Shown one piece after another: positions 1 to 8,229 of a stretch of 64,000 nt of DNA. The stretch is from NCBI RefSeq assembly GCF_927798175.1, contig NZ_CAKMMP010000023.1, positions 23,837 through 87,836 on the forward strand. The letters are read 5' to 3'. The translations under genes were made by a program, and so were the position numbers. The notes beneath the pieces are model-generated. The model made no database searches. It was not told where the DNA came from and saw only the letters and a program-made list of their open reading frames with translations. The DNA is from Paenibacillus sp. JJ-223 (lineage in GTDB: Bacteria > Bacillota > Bacilli > Paenibacillales > Paenibacillaceae). Positions within the stretch are counted from its first letter, which is position 1. Each line of letters begins with the position of its first letter.

Positions 1-573
1 CTAGCCATCGATTACGTGCACGAATCGCCTTTTGCCAATCTGCTGGCCCAAGCCGTGCGCCGCTTCACCGGCGCGCGGGTTTCGGTAGTCAACGCGGGCC
101 AACTGCTGGGTGATTTGCCTTCAGGCGACATTACGAAAGGAATGTTGCATTCCCTATGTCCATCTCCGATCAATGCTTGTACAATAGTGTTAAAAGGCCG
201 TCATCTCCGGGAGGCTTTGGAGCAGTGTCTGCTGCCTGAGTACACGGACAAGCCGATTATCGGATTCGGGTTCCGCGGGAATATTCTTGGCACGTTATGC
301 GTGGACGGATTAGAGATCACTTTTGACCCTGATGGTGGTCCATATGAACGGATCCGTTCGATCTCCCTGGACGGGGAACCGCTTGGCGGCGAAGAGGAAA
401 TCGTGATAGGGACCTTGGACATGTTTACGTTTAATGTAGGGTATCCCTCCCTCGCCCAAGGAACAGAGACGAGGTACCGTCTTCCCGAATTCATACGCGA
501 TTTGATTGAAACGGAACTGAAAAGACCAGGGGCGCTGGACGAATGTTTGCGAACCCGCTGGCAACATATTTAA
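1..573 (+). CDS. 5'-nucleotidase / metallophosphatase, C-terminal part (5' end outside window)
   Basis: The reading frame is open from base 1 to a TAA at 571-573, so only the C-terminal ~190 residues are present. They resemble the 5'-nucleotidase C-terminal (substrate-binding) domain of UshA/YunD-type enzymes: an early E-S-P-F-A-N-L segment, then V-V-N-A-G-Q-L-L, then G-D-I-T-K-G-M-L. Such enzymes release phosphate from nucleotides, and the missing N-terminal half should carry the metallophosphoesterase residues. The GTG at 16 is an internal valine, not a start. The family call is by motif only; the exact substrate cannot be told from this part. Confidence 0.75.
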   Translation, partial: LAIDYVHESPFANLLAQAVRRFTGARVSVVNAGQLLGDLPSGDITKGMLHSLCPSPINACTIVLKGRHLREALEQCLLPEYTDKPIIGFGFRGNILGTLCVDGLEITFDPDGGPYERIRSISLDGEPLGGEEEIVIGTLDMFTFNVGYPSLAQGTETRYRLPEFIRDLIETELKRPGALDECLRTRWQHI

Positions 574-641
574 CGAGACTTGCCTTCTGCTATAACGGCG
601 GCTGTTGGCAATTACATCTACGGAGCGGGAGAGGATAGGCT

Positions 642-1760
642 GTGCGTCTGGTACATATAAACCTATTGCAGCCTGGCATGAAGCTGGGAAAACGAATATT
701 TAGTGAAGAAGGTTTGGTCTTGCTTAGTGAGGGGGTCGAATTAACCAGTCGCTTGATTGCACGCCTCAAAGAGTTGGGGATCGGCTATGTATATATCAAG
801 GACGCGGCCACGGACGACATTATCGTTCCCGACATGCTGCACGAAGACACGAGGCGCAGGGCCCTGGTGGAGATCAGAAAGCAGTTCCAGAACATGTCGA
901 CGGTCAAAACAAAGAGCCGGATGCCGCATTTCGGCAAAGCGTTCAGCGGTTTGATGGATTCAATTCTGGACGATATCGGCGGCCAGAAGGAAGCGATGAT
1001 CATGCTGATGGACATGAACACGAGCGATTTTGATCTATACAATCATTCTCTCAATGTATGTGTCTATACCCTGGTACTGGGTGTGGCTTCGGGGTATACA
1101 AGGCATCAGCTGACGGAGATCGGGCTTGGCGCCCTGCTGCACGATATCGGAAAAACCCAGGTTCCGGCAGAAATTCTGCATAAGCCTGCCAGATTGAGTG
1201 ATGAGGAGTTCAAAATCGTTCAGCAGCACACTACATATGGACACCGCATTCTGAAAGATGAACCCGGAATCCCGCTTCTGGCCGCCCATTGCGCACTGCA
1301 GCATCATGAACGGATTGATGGCAGCGGTTATCCTTTCGGTTTGAAAGGAAACGAGATTCATGAGTATGCCAAATGGCTGGCACTCGCCGATTCTTATGAT
1401 GCGATGACAAGCAACCGGGTGTACCAGCAGGCCTTGCTGCCCCATCAGGCGGTTGAAGTGTTATACACGGGTTCGGGAACGCTCTACGAACAATGGATGC
1501 TGGCAAAATTTCGCGATTGCGTGGCCATTTACCCGATCGGTATATCCGTTATGCTCAGTACGGGCGAAGTCGGGGTAGTGTCCGCGATTCATCCGCGCAT
1601 CCCGCAGCGCCCGCGGATCAGGGTGTTGAAAGATGCCGATGGGCAGATGCTGGCTCAGCCGTATGAGATCGATCTTACTACAGCGCTGTCGGTAATGATT
1701 ACCGGTGTAGAAGGAGCGGAAAAGATCCCGCCCCAAATGGACTGCAATGAATTTTCCTAA
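642..1760 (+). CDS. HD-GYP domain protein, probable c-di-GMP phosphodiesterase
   Basis: A 372-residue protein with a GTG start behind a purine-rich ribosome site (ggagcgggagagg). The C-terminal two thirds is an HD-GYP domain: the HD pair is at about 167-168 (LLHDIGKTQVP), HHERIDGSGYP at about 221-231, and a later ALADSYDAMTS motif. All the family's metal-binding and GYP signatures look intact, so hydrolysis of cyclic di-GMP is expected. The N-terminal ~100 residues match the small domain that often precedes HD-GYP, and there is no membrane segment. It follows the nucleotidase by 68 bp. A GGDEF protein at 39.6-41.2 kb could supply the opposing activity. Confidence 0.85.
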   Translation: MRLVHINLLQPGMKLGKRIFSEEGLVLLSEGVELTSRLIARLKELGIGYVYIKDAATDDIIVPDMLHEDTRRRALVEIRKQFQNMSTVKTKSRMPHFGKAFSGLMDSILDDIGGQKEAMIMLMDMNTSDFDLYNHSLNVCVYTLVLGVASGYTRHQLTEIGLGALLHDIGKTQVPAEILHKPARLSDEEFKIVQQHTTYGHRILKDEPGIPLLAAHCALQHHERIDGSGYPFGLKGNEIHEYAKWLALADSYDAMTSNRVYQQALLPHQAVEVLYTGSGTLYEQWMLAKFRDCVAIYPIGISVMLSTGEVGVVSAIHPRIPQRPRIRVLKDADGQMLAQPYEIDLTTALSVMITGVEGAEKIPPQMDCNEFS

Positions 1761-1881
1761 TTGCTCACATATGCGATTCGGAGGCGCTCAGATGCAATAT
1801 CCAGGGCAGGCATGCCTGGAATTGCCGGGCGTTTTTGTCATGTAATGGACAGAGGCCTTCATCCCGAAGCCCGCAAAATTG

Positions 1882-1890
1882 TGCTATGAT
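1882..1890 (+). promoter_or_regulatory. Extended -10 promoter candidate for the YfkAB gene
   Basis: TG-C-TATGAT forms an extended -10 element about 85 bp before the next start codon. No good -35 hexamer is visible. The leader downstream contains a small hairpin (TCCCAT ... ATGGGA). Inferred from motif only. Confidence 0.35.
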
Positions 1891-1973
1891 TAAAGGTAAT
1901 TCCCATAAGATACAGATGGGATATGATATGAATCGAACTTTTTAGGTTAAGAAAAGGAATAAGGTGAAGAACA

Positions 1974-3113
1974 ATGACCATGCTAAACTCAGGAGCGCCA
2001 GAATCAATCTTGCCGTTATCGCCTGCAAATGATCCGTGGGACCCGATCGTCTCACTTCGTAAATATGGCCGTCATGTACTGACCAGCGTAGAAATGACCG
2101 TAACCCATCTTTGCAATATGCGCTGCGAACACTGCGCGGTAGGAGATATGCTGACGATGCGGGAAGCGCCGTCCATGCCCATCTCCCTTATGCTGAAACG
2201 GCTGGATGAAGTCGAACACCTGCAAACGATCAGCTTGACGGGCGGAGAGCCCAGCTTCAGCCAGAAGACGGTGGACGAGATGATTATTCCTTTGCTGAAG
2301 TATGCGAAGGAACGCGGCATCCGTTCCCAGATCAATTCCAATTTGACGCTGGACATCGGCCGATACGAGAAATTGCTTCCTTACTTGGATGTCATGCATA
2401 TTTCATTCAATTATTTGAATGCAGACGATTTTCATCAGGTTGGTTTTGCCAACAGCAACAGACCGGTTAAACGCGAGGTTGCTGTGAAAATGTACGAGAA
2501 AATGATTGAAAACTCGCGCAAGCTGAGTGAGGCAGGTATGTTCATTTCCGCCGAATCGATGATTAATTTCCGCACGCATGAGAAACTGGAAGGCATTCAT
2601 CAACTGATTCGCGAAATGGGCTGCGTCCGCCATGAAGTGCATCCGATGTACAATTCCAATTTCGCGTCTTCGTTGCCGGTCCTTTCTCTGGAACATATGA
2701 GAGCAGCCATTCACCGATTGCTGGATGTGCGTGACAAGGACATGTGGATGCTGTTTGGCACATTGCCGTTTTTTGCTTGCAGTGCATCGGAGGAGGATCG
2801 TAAGTTGATCAGCCGCCTGCGCAGCGAGCCCAATGTGACGGTCCGCAATGACCCTGACGGGAGGAATCGCGTCAATGTCAACATGTTTACAGGGAACGTA
2901 TACGTCACCGACTTCGCAGACATTCCCGCCTTCGGCAATGTGCAGGACCGGAAGCTGGACGACATCTTCCATGAATGGTCTGCGGAACATCCGCTAAACC
3001 AAACCGTCAACTGTTTCTGCGATGAGGCTTCCTGCTGCGGACCGAATCTGCTTGTGGCAGACATGTATTATAAAGGGATCGATTTCAAATCCCGAAAAGC
3101 CATTCTGCGTTAG
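1974..3113 (+). CDS. yfkAB: Radical SAM protein YfkAB
   Basis: A 379-residue radical SAM enzyme. The 4Fe-4S ligand motif C-N-M-R-C-E-H-C gives cysteines at 47, 51 and 54, and SLTGGEPSF follows as the SAM-contacting GGE-type motif. Near the C-terminus C-F-C-D-E-A-S-C-C is the CxCxxxxC signature that defines the YfkAB family and probably holds a second cluster. The full-length frame here corresponds to what was once split as yfkA and yfkB in B. subtilis. The reaction is not known to me. The ATG follows a GAAGGTGAAG-like ribosome site. Confidence 0.9.
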   Translation: MTMLNSGAPESILPLSPANDPWDPIVSLRKYGRHVLTSVEMTVTHLCNMRCEHCAVGDMLTMREAPSMPISLMLKRLDEVEHLQTISLTGGEPSFSQKTVDEMIIPLLKYAKERGIRSQINSNLTLDIGRYEKLLPYLDVMHISFNYLNADDFHQVGFANSNRPVKREVAVKMYEKMIENSRKLSEAGMFISAESMINFRTHEKLEGIHQLIREMGCVRHEVHPMYNSNFASSLPVLSLEHMRAAIHRLLDVRDKDMWMLFGTLPFFACSASEEDRKLISRLRSEPNVTVRNDPDGRNRVNVNMFTGNVYVTDFADIPAFGNVQDRKLDDIFHEWSAEHPLNQTVNCFCDEASCCGPNLLVADMYYKGIDFKSRKAILR

Positions 3114-3161
3114 GAATCCAGGTTTAATTCCTGCAAATAGATCATAAAGGGGAGCTTCGAC

Positions 3162-4547
3162 TTGGATATTCATACGGAATTTCATTTCGGACAGCTGCTG
3201 TTTAATCTGTTTTGCGTGTTCATGCTCGTTTTTTTGAACGGCGTGTTCGTGGCAGCTGAATTTTCGCTCGTCAAGGTGAGGCAGACCCGGCTGACACAAC
3301 TTCTGACCGAGGGGCATCGGCTTGCAGGCTACGCGCTCAAAGTCAACAGCAAGCTGGACGCGTATTTGTCTGCAACGCAATTCGGCATCACGCTGACATC
3401 CCTCGGGCTTGGATGGCTCGGCGAGCCGGCCATTTCCGAGCTGCTCGTTCAGCCGTTGATGAGCAAGCTTGGCATAACGGATACCGCATTGATCTCGACG
3501 GTTTCCGTCATCGTCGGCTTTTGTATCATTACCTTTTTGCACATCGTTCTCGGAGAGCTTGCGCCCAAGTCGCTGGCGATTCAAAAAACGGACGGCATCG
3601 CGATGCTGTTGTCGGCGCCTTTGCTCATATTCTATAAGGTGTTTTTCCCGTTCATTTGGGTATTGAATGCGTCGGCCAACGCATTGCTGCGCTTGGTCGG
3701 CATAGAACCGGCGAGCGAAAGCGAGGTCCATTCCGAAGACGAGCTTCGAATTCTGATGAAACAGAGCGCCAAGAGTGGCGTGATCGACAAGGATGAGATC
3801 AAATTGATGGACAACATTTTTGATTTCTCGGACATGCTCGCCCGCGAGGTCATGCTGCCGCGAACGGACATGCACTGTCTTTACGCGAATTTGCCGCTTG
3901 AAGACAACCTGAAAATCATTAACGAAACGAAGCATTCCCGCTATCCGGTTGCCTTGGAAGACAAGGACCAAATCATCGGATTCATCCATATCACGGACCT
4001 GCTATTGGCCGAACCTGAACGGCAGCAGGATTTGGCTTCGCTCGTCAGACCGATCCTGAATGTGCCCGAATCGATGGAAATCAGCCATGTATTACGTTTG
4101 ATGCAGAGTAAGCACTCCCAGATGACGCTTGTTGTTGACGAGTACGGAGGCACGGCTGGACTATTGACTGCGGAGGAGATTTTGGAAGAAATTGTCGGCG
4201 AACTGTATGACGAGTTCGAGGATGAACGTCCGGATGTGGAGCGCAAGGAAGGTGTCTTTTCCGTGGATGGCCGCTGCCTGATTGAAGAAGTGAACGAGTG
4301 GACAGGTTCGGCGATCGAAGATGATGAAGTGGACACGATCGGGGGCTGGCTGTTCAAAGAGCTTGAAGGGAGCCCGTCTAAAGGAAAGGCCAAGAAACTG
4401 GACGATTACGTATTTGAAGTGGAAGAGTCTACGCGTCTGCGCATTACGAGAGTGAGGATATATAAGGATCTGCAATCCAAAGGACAGCTTGCGGATCAAG
4501 GTTTGGCGGGGCAAAGGCCGTCGCCACCGGGAGATTCCTTGAATTGA
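3162..4547 (+). CDS. CNNM/CBS (HlyC/CorC-type) membrane transporter, likely magnesium handling
   Basis: A 461-residue protein with a TTG start after AAAGGGGAGC. The N-terminal ~200 residues hold the DUF21/CNNM transmembrane domain (about four hydrophobic segments, with F-V-A-A-E-F-S-L-V-K in the first). A tandem CBS pair (REVMLPRTDMHCL ... LVVDEYGGTAGLLT) follows, then a C-terminal CorC/HlyC domain at about 365-440. Characterised relatives (MpfA/YhdP in B. subtilis, CorC) export or sense Mg2+, so a role in magnesium homeostasis is likely; the older 'hemolysin' label is not supported. A strong terminator follows, so the gene probably ends its transcription unit. Confidence 0.85.
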   Translation: MDIHTEFHFGQLLFNLFCVFMLVFLNGVFVAAEFSLVKVRQTRLTQLLTEGHRLAGYALKVNSKLDAYLSATQFGITLTSLGLGWLGEPAISELLVQPLMSKLGITDTALISTVSVIVGFCIITFLHIVLGELAPKSLAIQKTDGIAMLLSAPLLIFYKVFFPFIWVLNASANALLRLVGIEPASESEVHSEDELRILMKQSAKSGVIDKDEIKLMDNIFDFSDMLAREVMLPRTDMHCLYANLPLEDNLKIINETKHSRYPVALEDKDQIIGFIHITDLLLAEPERQQDLASLVRPILNVPESMEISHVLRLMQSKHSQMTLVVDEYGGTAGLLTAEEILEEIVGELYDEFEDERPDVERKEGVFSVDGRCLIEEVNEWTGSAIEDDEVDTIGGWLFKELEGSPSKGKAKKLDDYVFEVEESTRLRITRVRIYKDLQSKGQLADQGLAGQRPSPPGDSLN

Positions 4548-4604
4548 AGGGTGCAACGTTACACGGGCTCTACTTGCTTGCGGCATACCTTATGAACATA
4601 TTTG

Positions 4605-4652
4605 GACCTTTGGCTGTTGCGCATGGAGGCAACAAGCCAAAGGTCTTTTTTT
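4605..4652 (+). terminator. Rho-independent terminator
   Basis: A stem of GACCTTTGGCT/GTTGC with its complement GCAACAAGCCAAAGGTC (one bulge) is followed by seven T residues. It ends the CNNM/CBS gene and insulates the cotJ locus. Confidence 0.9.
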
Positions 4653-4748
4653 ACTTTTACGCATCCAGGCGACAGGACAAAATTCCGGTATCTCCAAATC
4701 TCAACCCTTAATAAAATTCGGATTAACTTGGTCCGTAACGACATAAGG

Positions 4749-4781
4749 TTATAGTGACGCAACGGATTCGGCATATAGCGT
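4749..4781 (+). promoter_or_regulatory. Sigma-E-like promoter candidate for cotJ
   Basis: ATA at 4751-4753 is separated by 18 bp from CATATA at 4772-4777. This resembles the mother-cell sigma-E pattern (ATA, 16-18 bp, CATACA-like). The cotJ operon is sigma-E dependent in B. subtilis, which makes the match plausible. Motif inference only. Confidence 0.4.
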
Positions 4782-4821
4782 TGTGCCTAAGAATCGTGTT
4801 TATTAAGGGAGGCGAGTTTCT

Positions 4822-5061
4822 TTGATTGATCCTCAGATTCGCGCATACAGGCCGTTTATTGGACCGTTTGACCCATGCAAACCGATGGAGATTCGAACCT
4901 ATCTTGTCCCGCCCCAGCTGTTTATTCCGTTTCAGCCCATGGGTTGGCCCCAGTTCAGCCCGTCTGAGGCATTGAGAGCAGGCACGTTGTGGCCTGCGCT
5001 GTACAGTCCGTACACGTCGAAGAAGTTTGTGGAAAGCGAGGTGAAGGGGGATGGATGCTGA
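4822..5061 (+). CDS. cotJA: Spore coat protein CotJA
   Basis: 79 residues, close to the 78-82 usual for CotJA, with the typical proline/tyrosine-rich N-terminal half (RAYRPFIGPFDPC, then TYLVPPQLFIPFQP). It begins with TTG behind AAGGGAGGCG. CotJA is a small mother-cell protein assembled into the inner spore coat with CotJC. Its end overlaps the start of cotJB by 11 bp, indicating translational coupling. Confidence 0.9.
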   Translation: MIDPQIRAYRPFIGPFDPCKPMEIRTYLVPPQLFIPFQPMGWPQFSPSEALRAGTLWPALYSPYTSKKFVESEVKGDGC

Positions 5062-5326
5062 CAAACCGAAGGCTGGCGACCTGAAATATTATGAGCTGCT
5101 TGAAGAGCTTCAGGCCTTGGATTTTGTGCTGGTAGAGCTGACGCTCTATTTGGATACGCATCCCGGGGATTATCAAAGCATCGAGCAATTCAACAAGTTT
5201 GCGCAGGAGCGGATGCGGGTTGCCCATGAATTCCAGCAGTTGTACGGCCCGCTGCAGAACTTCGGCAATTCATTTTCCAAATACCCCTGGGAATGGTCCC
5301 AGTCTCCCTGGCCTTGGCAGGTATAA
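5051..5326 (+). CDS. cotJB: Spore coat protein CotJB
   Basis: 91 residues with the CotJB pattern: an alpha-helical core (YYELLEELQALDFVLVEL, then LDTHPGDYQSIEQFN) and a tail ending in aromatic residues (PWEWSQSPWPW). It overlaps cotJA out of frame, with a ribosome site (GAGGTGAAGGGGG) inside cotJA. CotJB is needed for full assembly of CotJA and CotJC. A hairpin and a gap of about 230 bp separate it from cotJC, which is longer than expected for a tight operon. Confidence 0.9.
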   Translation: MDADKPKAGDLKYYELLEELQALDFVLVELTLYLDTHPGDYQSIEQFNKFAQERMRVAHEFQQLYGPLQNFGNSFSKYPWEWSQSPWPWQV

Positions 5327-5375
5327 TCGATGCCCGGATCGGCTGCTGCATCGTGTGGGCTGTTTTGCGGACCAT

Positions 5376-5421
5376 GAAAAAAGGCACTTCAACGATTTTC
5401 TTCCATCGGTTGAGGTGCCTT
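5376..5421 (-). terminator. Minus-strand-oriented terminator-like hairpin between cotJB and cotJC
   Basis: AAGGCACTTCAAC-GAT pairs with ATCGGTTGAGGTGCCTT. On the minus strand the stem is followed by a run of six T (A-run at 5377-5382); on the plus strand no T-run follows. As a terminator it therefore acts against antisense transcription, while in cotJ mRNA it would be a stable stem-loop. Confidence 0.6.
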
Positions 5422-5558
5422 CGCATCGCCAAGTTGAGTTGCTGCTTCTAGCCATTTGCCATACGACATACACATGTTCTGAAGAAATGAAAACGTAGCG
5501 GCCCTGAAGCGGAACGGGAGCAAGGAACCACTTTGAACGGTAAAAGGAGGCGTATTGC

Positions 5559-6128
5559 ATGTTTATCTATGAAAAAAAGCTGCAGTATCCCGTGCGGGTA
5601 AGCAAATGCGATCCCCATATGGCAAAGCTGCTCATGGAGCAATATGGCGGGGCGGATGGAGAGCTGGCTGCAGCGCTCCGATACATGAACCAACGGTATA
5701 CGATTCCGGATAAAGTCATTGGTCTGCTTAACGATATCGCGACAGAGGAATTCGCGCATCTGGAAATGATTGCCACGATGGTTTACAAGCTCACCAAGGA
5801 TGTTACCGTCGAAGAGCTGGAGAAAGCCGGGCTGGACGCGCATTATGTCAATCACGACCGGGCGCTGTTCTACAGCAATGCCGCCGGCGTGCCGTTCACC
5901 GCAACCTATATCCAGGCAAAAGGTGATCCCATTGCCGACCTCTACGAGGATATTGCAGCAGAAGAGAAAGCGCGGGCTACATATCAATGGCTGATCGACA
6001 TGACGGATGACGTGGATTTGCAGGACAGCCTCAAGTTTTTGCGGGAGCGGGAAATCGTGCATTCATTGAGGTTCCGCGAGGCCGTGGAAATGTTGAAGGA
6101 TGACCGGGAAACGAAAAAAATATTTTAG
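5559..6128 (+). CDS. cotJC: Spore coat protein CotJC (manganese-catalase-like)
   Basis: 189 residues of the ferritin-like manganese catalase family. Visible metal-site motifs are ATEEFAHLEM (E-E-x-x-H) and AEEKARATYQ with REIVHSLRF near the end. This supports a di-manganese four-helix bundle. CotJC is an inner-coat component thought to help remove peroxide. ATG follows AAAGGAGGCG with ideal spacing. A bidirectional terminator follows. Confidence 0.92.
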   Translation: MFIYEKKLQYPVRVSKCDPHMAKLLMEQYGGADGELAAALRYMNQRYTIPDKVIGLLNDIATEEFAHLEMIATMVYKLTKDVTVEELEKAGLDAHYVNHDRALFYSNAAGVPFTATYIQAKGDPIADLYEDIAAEEKARATYQWLIDMTDDVDLQDSLKFLREREIVHSLRFREAVEMLKDDRETKKIF

Positions 6129-6191
6129 CGTCTGCGGCCGAATGCCGTTTGCGATTCCCTTCATGGCAAAAATGACTCATATGCACAACAT

Positions 6192-6224
6192 AAAGCCCTC
6201 CATGGATCATATAGGAGGGCTTTC
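6192..6224. terminator. Bidirectional terminator between cotJC and the KASIII-like gene
   Basis: AAAGCCCTCC pairs with GGAGGGCTTT around a 12-nt loop, with A and T tracts on the two sides. It serves the convergent genes cotJC (+) and the ketosynthase-like gene (-). Confidence 0.8.
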
Positions 6225-6274
6225 TCGTGATATGCTGGCCGTGCGGCCGTGTCGGCCGAATGGGCCAATCCTTT

Positions 6275-7267
6275 TCAGTATTCCACCACCATGGCAACAT
6301 TTTGCCACCCTGCGCCGACCGTCCAGAACAGAACCTTGTCGCCGCGCTGGATCTGGCCTGACGTAATGGCCCGATGGAAGGCGATAAATGGACTGCTGGT
6401 CGAGGTGTATCCGAACTCATCGCCGATATATACGGCAACATCATCGGAGATTCCGATGTTTTTGGAAACGGCGCGGATGTTGGCGATGGAAAGCTGCGAG
6501 AAGCAGGCCGCTTTGATCTCGTCTACGCCGATTTCATTGCGTGACAGCATGGTAAGAATGGATTCGGAAGCGGCATCCACGCAGATGGAGTCGTCGAACG
6601 GAATGAACTTGACATGAAGCGCGCCTGCATCCACTCCTGTTTGGCCAAGCTTGGCCAAGCCTTCTGCCGGGAACAGGGAATTGTTGTACACGCAAGTATC
6701 CGTCTGATAGATGGAATCGATAAAACCGACAGCATGCTCGTCACGTTCGACGATGACGGCTGCCGCGGCTTCCCCGAAGTTGGCGAAATAGACCGGATCA
6801 TCCGGGCTTGCATGAGGAGCGACATAATCGGAGCCGATGATCAGTGCCCGCCGTATGCGCGGGTTGCCCAGCATCTGGCGGCTCACCTGTTCAAAGGCCG
6901 CGGTCATTCCGGCACAGTTGGCATTGCTGTCGATGCAGATGGTATGGGAAGCTCCGTTGATCAGGCGATGAATCATCAAGGAATTCGTAGGGAAAATGTA
7001 CTCCGGCGTTTGACTTGCGTAAGCGATAAGATCGATATCGGCGCCGGACAGCCCGGTTTTCTCCAGCACGTTGCTGGCGGCTTCAAAAGCCATGCTGAGC
7101 GAGTTTTCATCCTCGTTGTCGATTTTGTAACGCTGATCGCGACCCAGTGCTTTTAACAATCCGCGAATATCCACACCCCTTGCATCAAAATGATCAATGT
7201 AAAACGCATTGCCCACCTTGTTTGCTGGATGATAGATATCGATGTCTACGATACGAATTCCGGCCAT
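6275..7267 (-). CDS. Divergent 3-oxoacyl-ACP synthase III-like (thiolase-fold) protein
   Basis: 330 residues with the overall FabH/KASIII pattern. The nucleophile region S-N-A-N-C-A-G-M puts the catalytic cysteine at 118, and the C-terminal half is aligned with FabH. However, the FabH histidine position (PHQAN motif) reads F-S-Q-L-S-I-A-N-I, with Ser257 in place of His, and the Asn motif (GNTS) reads G-Y-T-S with Tyr287. Decarboxylative condensation needs both residues, so the enzyme probably performs acyl transfer or another reaction, or is a partner subunit. It lies 57 bp downstream of the STAS-like gene and shares its promoter. Substrate unknown. Confidence 0.75.
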   Translation of the reverse strand: MAGIRIVDIDIYHPANKVGNAFYIDHFDARGVDIRGLLKALGRDQRYKIDNEDENSLSMAFEAASNVLEKTGLSGADIDLIAYASQTPEYIFPTNSLMIHRLINGASHTICIDSNANCAGMTAAFEQVSRQMLGNPRIRRALIIGSDYVAPHASPDDPVYFANFGEAAAAVIVERDEHAVGFIDSIYQTDTCVYNNSLFPAEGLAKLGQTGVDAGALHVKFIPFDDSICVDAASESILTMLSRNEIGVDEIKAACFSQLSIANIRAVSKNIGISDDVAVYIGDEFGYTSTSSPFIAFHRAITSGQIQRGDKVLFWTVGAGWQNVAMVVEY

Positions 7268-7324
7268 GTTAATCTCCTCCCGCGGATGGATACACCAGAT
7301 GGTTCCGCCTGATTTATTGGGTGT

Positions 7325-7675
7325 TTAAGAAGTAACGGTCGATATGATTTCAAGGTTGTCCAGACCAACGGTGCGTCCGAGACGGGATAGCTGCATTTTC
7401 AGAATGGCATTGTTTTCGAGCGTCAGAATAACCTTTTTGAAGCCGTCCTTTTTAAACATGGCCAAGCAGCCTTCCAGAAGGGGGACAATTTCCGGTGCAG
7501 TGACGTTCAGCTTTTTGCAATCGATGTGCAATTCGTATTCCGCCGGAGTGAGCTTTGCAACCGTGTCCTGATAAGCCGAGATCGAGCGCAGCCCGTCCTC
7601 TTCGGAGAAAGAACCCTCCAATTCAATGTTTAACAGCTTTTTGGATACATCGGGTTTCAGAATAAAACTTCCCAT
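7325..7675 (-). CDS. STAS-like (SpoIIAA-fold) small protein
   Basis: 116 residues. I chose the ATG at 7673-7675 because AAGGAGAG lies eight bases upstream; the longer frame would start inside that site. The alternating pattern (LLNIELEGSF, then YELHIDCKKLNVTAPE, then KVILTLENN) fits a STAS/anti-anti-sigma fold. The segment where regulatory STAS proteins carry a phosphorylated D-S/T-S-G reads N-V-T-A-P-E, so regulation by phosphorylation is doubtful. It is probably cotranscribed with the ketosynthase-like gene. Function unknown; the domain call rests on pattern only. Confidence 0.55.
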   Translation of the reverse strand: MGSFILKPDVSKKLLNIELEGSFSEEDGLRSISAYQDTVAKLTPAEYELHIDCKKLNVTAPEIVPLLEGCLAMFKKDGFKKVILTLENNAILKMQLSRLGRTVGLDNLEIISTVTS

Positions 7676-7779
7676 AATCGTTCTCTCCTTCAAAATGAGT
7701 TAAGCTACCCTGCAGACAAAATGACTGGTCGTAACAATACGTTGAGTACCCATATCATAGGTCAGGATAATTTAACCAT

Positions 7780-7809
7780 ATTATAAAGGCGGCCATGTTA
7801 AAAGATCAA
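7780..7809 (-). promoter_or_regulatory. Sigma-A-type promoter for the STAS-like/KASIII-like pair
   Basis: On the minus strand TTGATC (7804-7809) and a perfect TATAAT (7780-7785) are separated by 18 bp. It lies about 105 bp before the STAS-like start, so these two genes can be expressed apart from the ThDP/CMD pair upstream. Confidence 0.6.
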
Positions 7810-7849
7810 TAATAAAGTCGAATCGTGTATATAAATGTAGAAAAGTGAA

Positions 7850-8218
7850 TCATTGGATTTCCTCCAGCGTAGCCAACAAAACATTAAATGCGCTGATAAT
7901 GCGCGGAGCTCCTACGCATGGCGCAAGATGCAGCAGTACGCCTTTAAGCTCGTCCACCGTCACGCCAACCTGAAGGGCCATCGCATAATGGATCCCCAGC
8001 TGTTCGTATTGTCCTTGCGTAATGAGCGAAGAGATGATGGCGACTTCCTTCCATTGCTCGCTGATTGTGGTCCGTTGAAAAATGTCGCCGTAAGCTGTAC
8101 CCATAATAAATTCGGAAAGCTCGGGAAAATGCTCTTTAATGGGAGCAAGCGCTTTGGCTCCATAATTTCCGGACAGCTTGGCGAAGCGCTCCAACCCTTG
8201 ATTCACCTGTTCGTTCAT
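7850..8218 (-). CDS. Carboxymuconolactone decarboxylase (CMD) family protein
   Basis: 122 residues matching the CMD fold: WKEVAIISSLITQGQYEQLGIHYAMALQVGVTV (helices with the G-x-x-E-Q-L-x-x-H pattern) and a C-terminal H-L-A-P-C-V-G-A-P segment. The AhpD-type CxxC redox pair is absent, so it belongs to the lactone-decarboxylase-like branch rather than the peroxidase branch. It follows the ThDP enzyme by only 11 bp, with a good ribosome site (aggaggacaaagc), so the two are cotranscribed. The reaction is unknown; its role is probably linked to the product of the ThDP enzyme. Confidence 0.75.
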   Translation of the reverse strand: MNEQVNQGLERFAKLSGNYGAKALAPIKEHFPELSEFIMGTAYGDIFQRTTISEQWKEVAIISSLITQGQYEQLGIHYAMALQVGVTVDELKGVLLHLAPCVGAPRIISAFNVLLATLEEIQ

Positions 8219-8229
8219 GCTTTGTCCTC

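Noticed and set aside
1794..1845. Terminator after the HD-GYP gene (CAGGCATGCCTG ... GCCGGGCGTTTTTG)
   Set aside because: The palindrome is short and not directly followed by the T-run; pairing is too weak to call.
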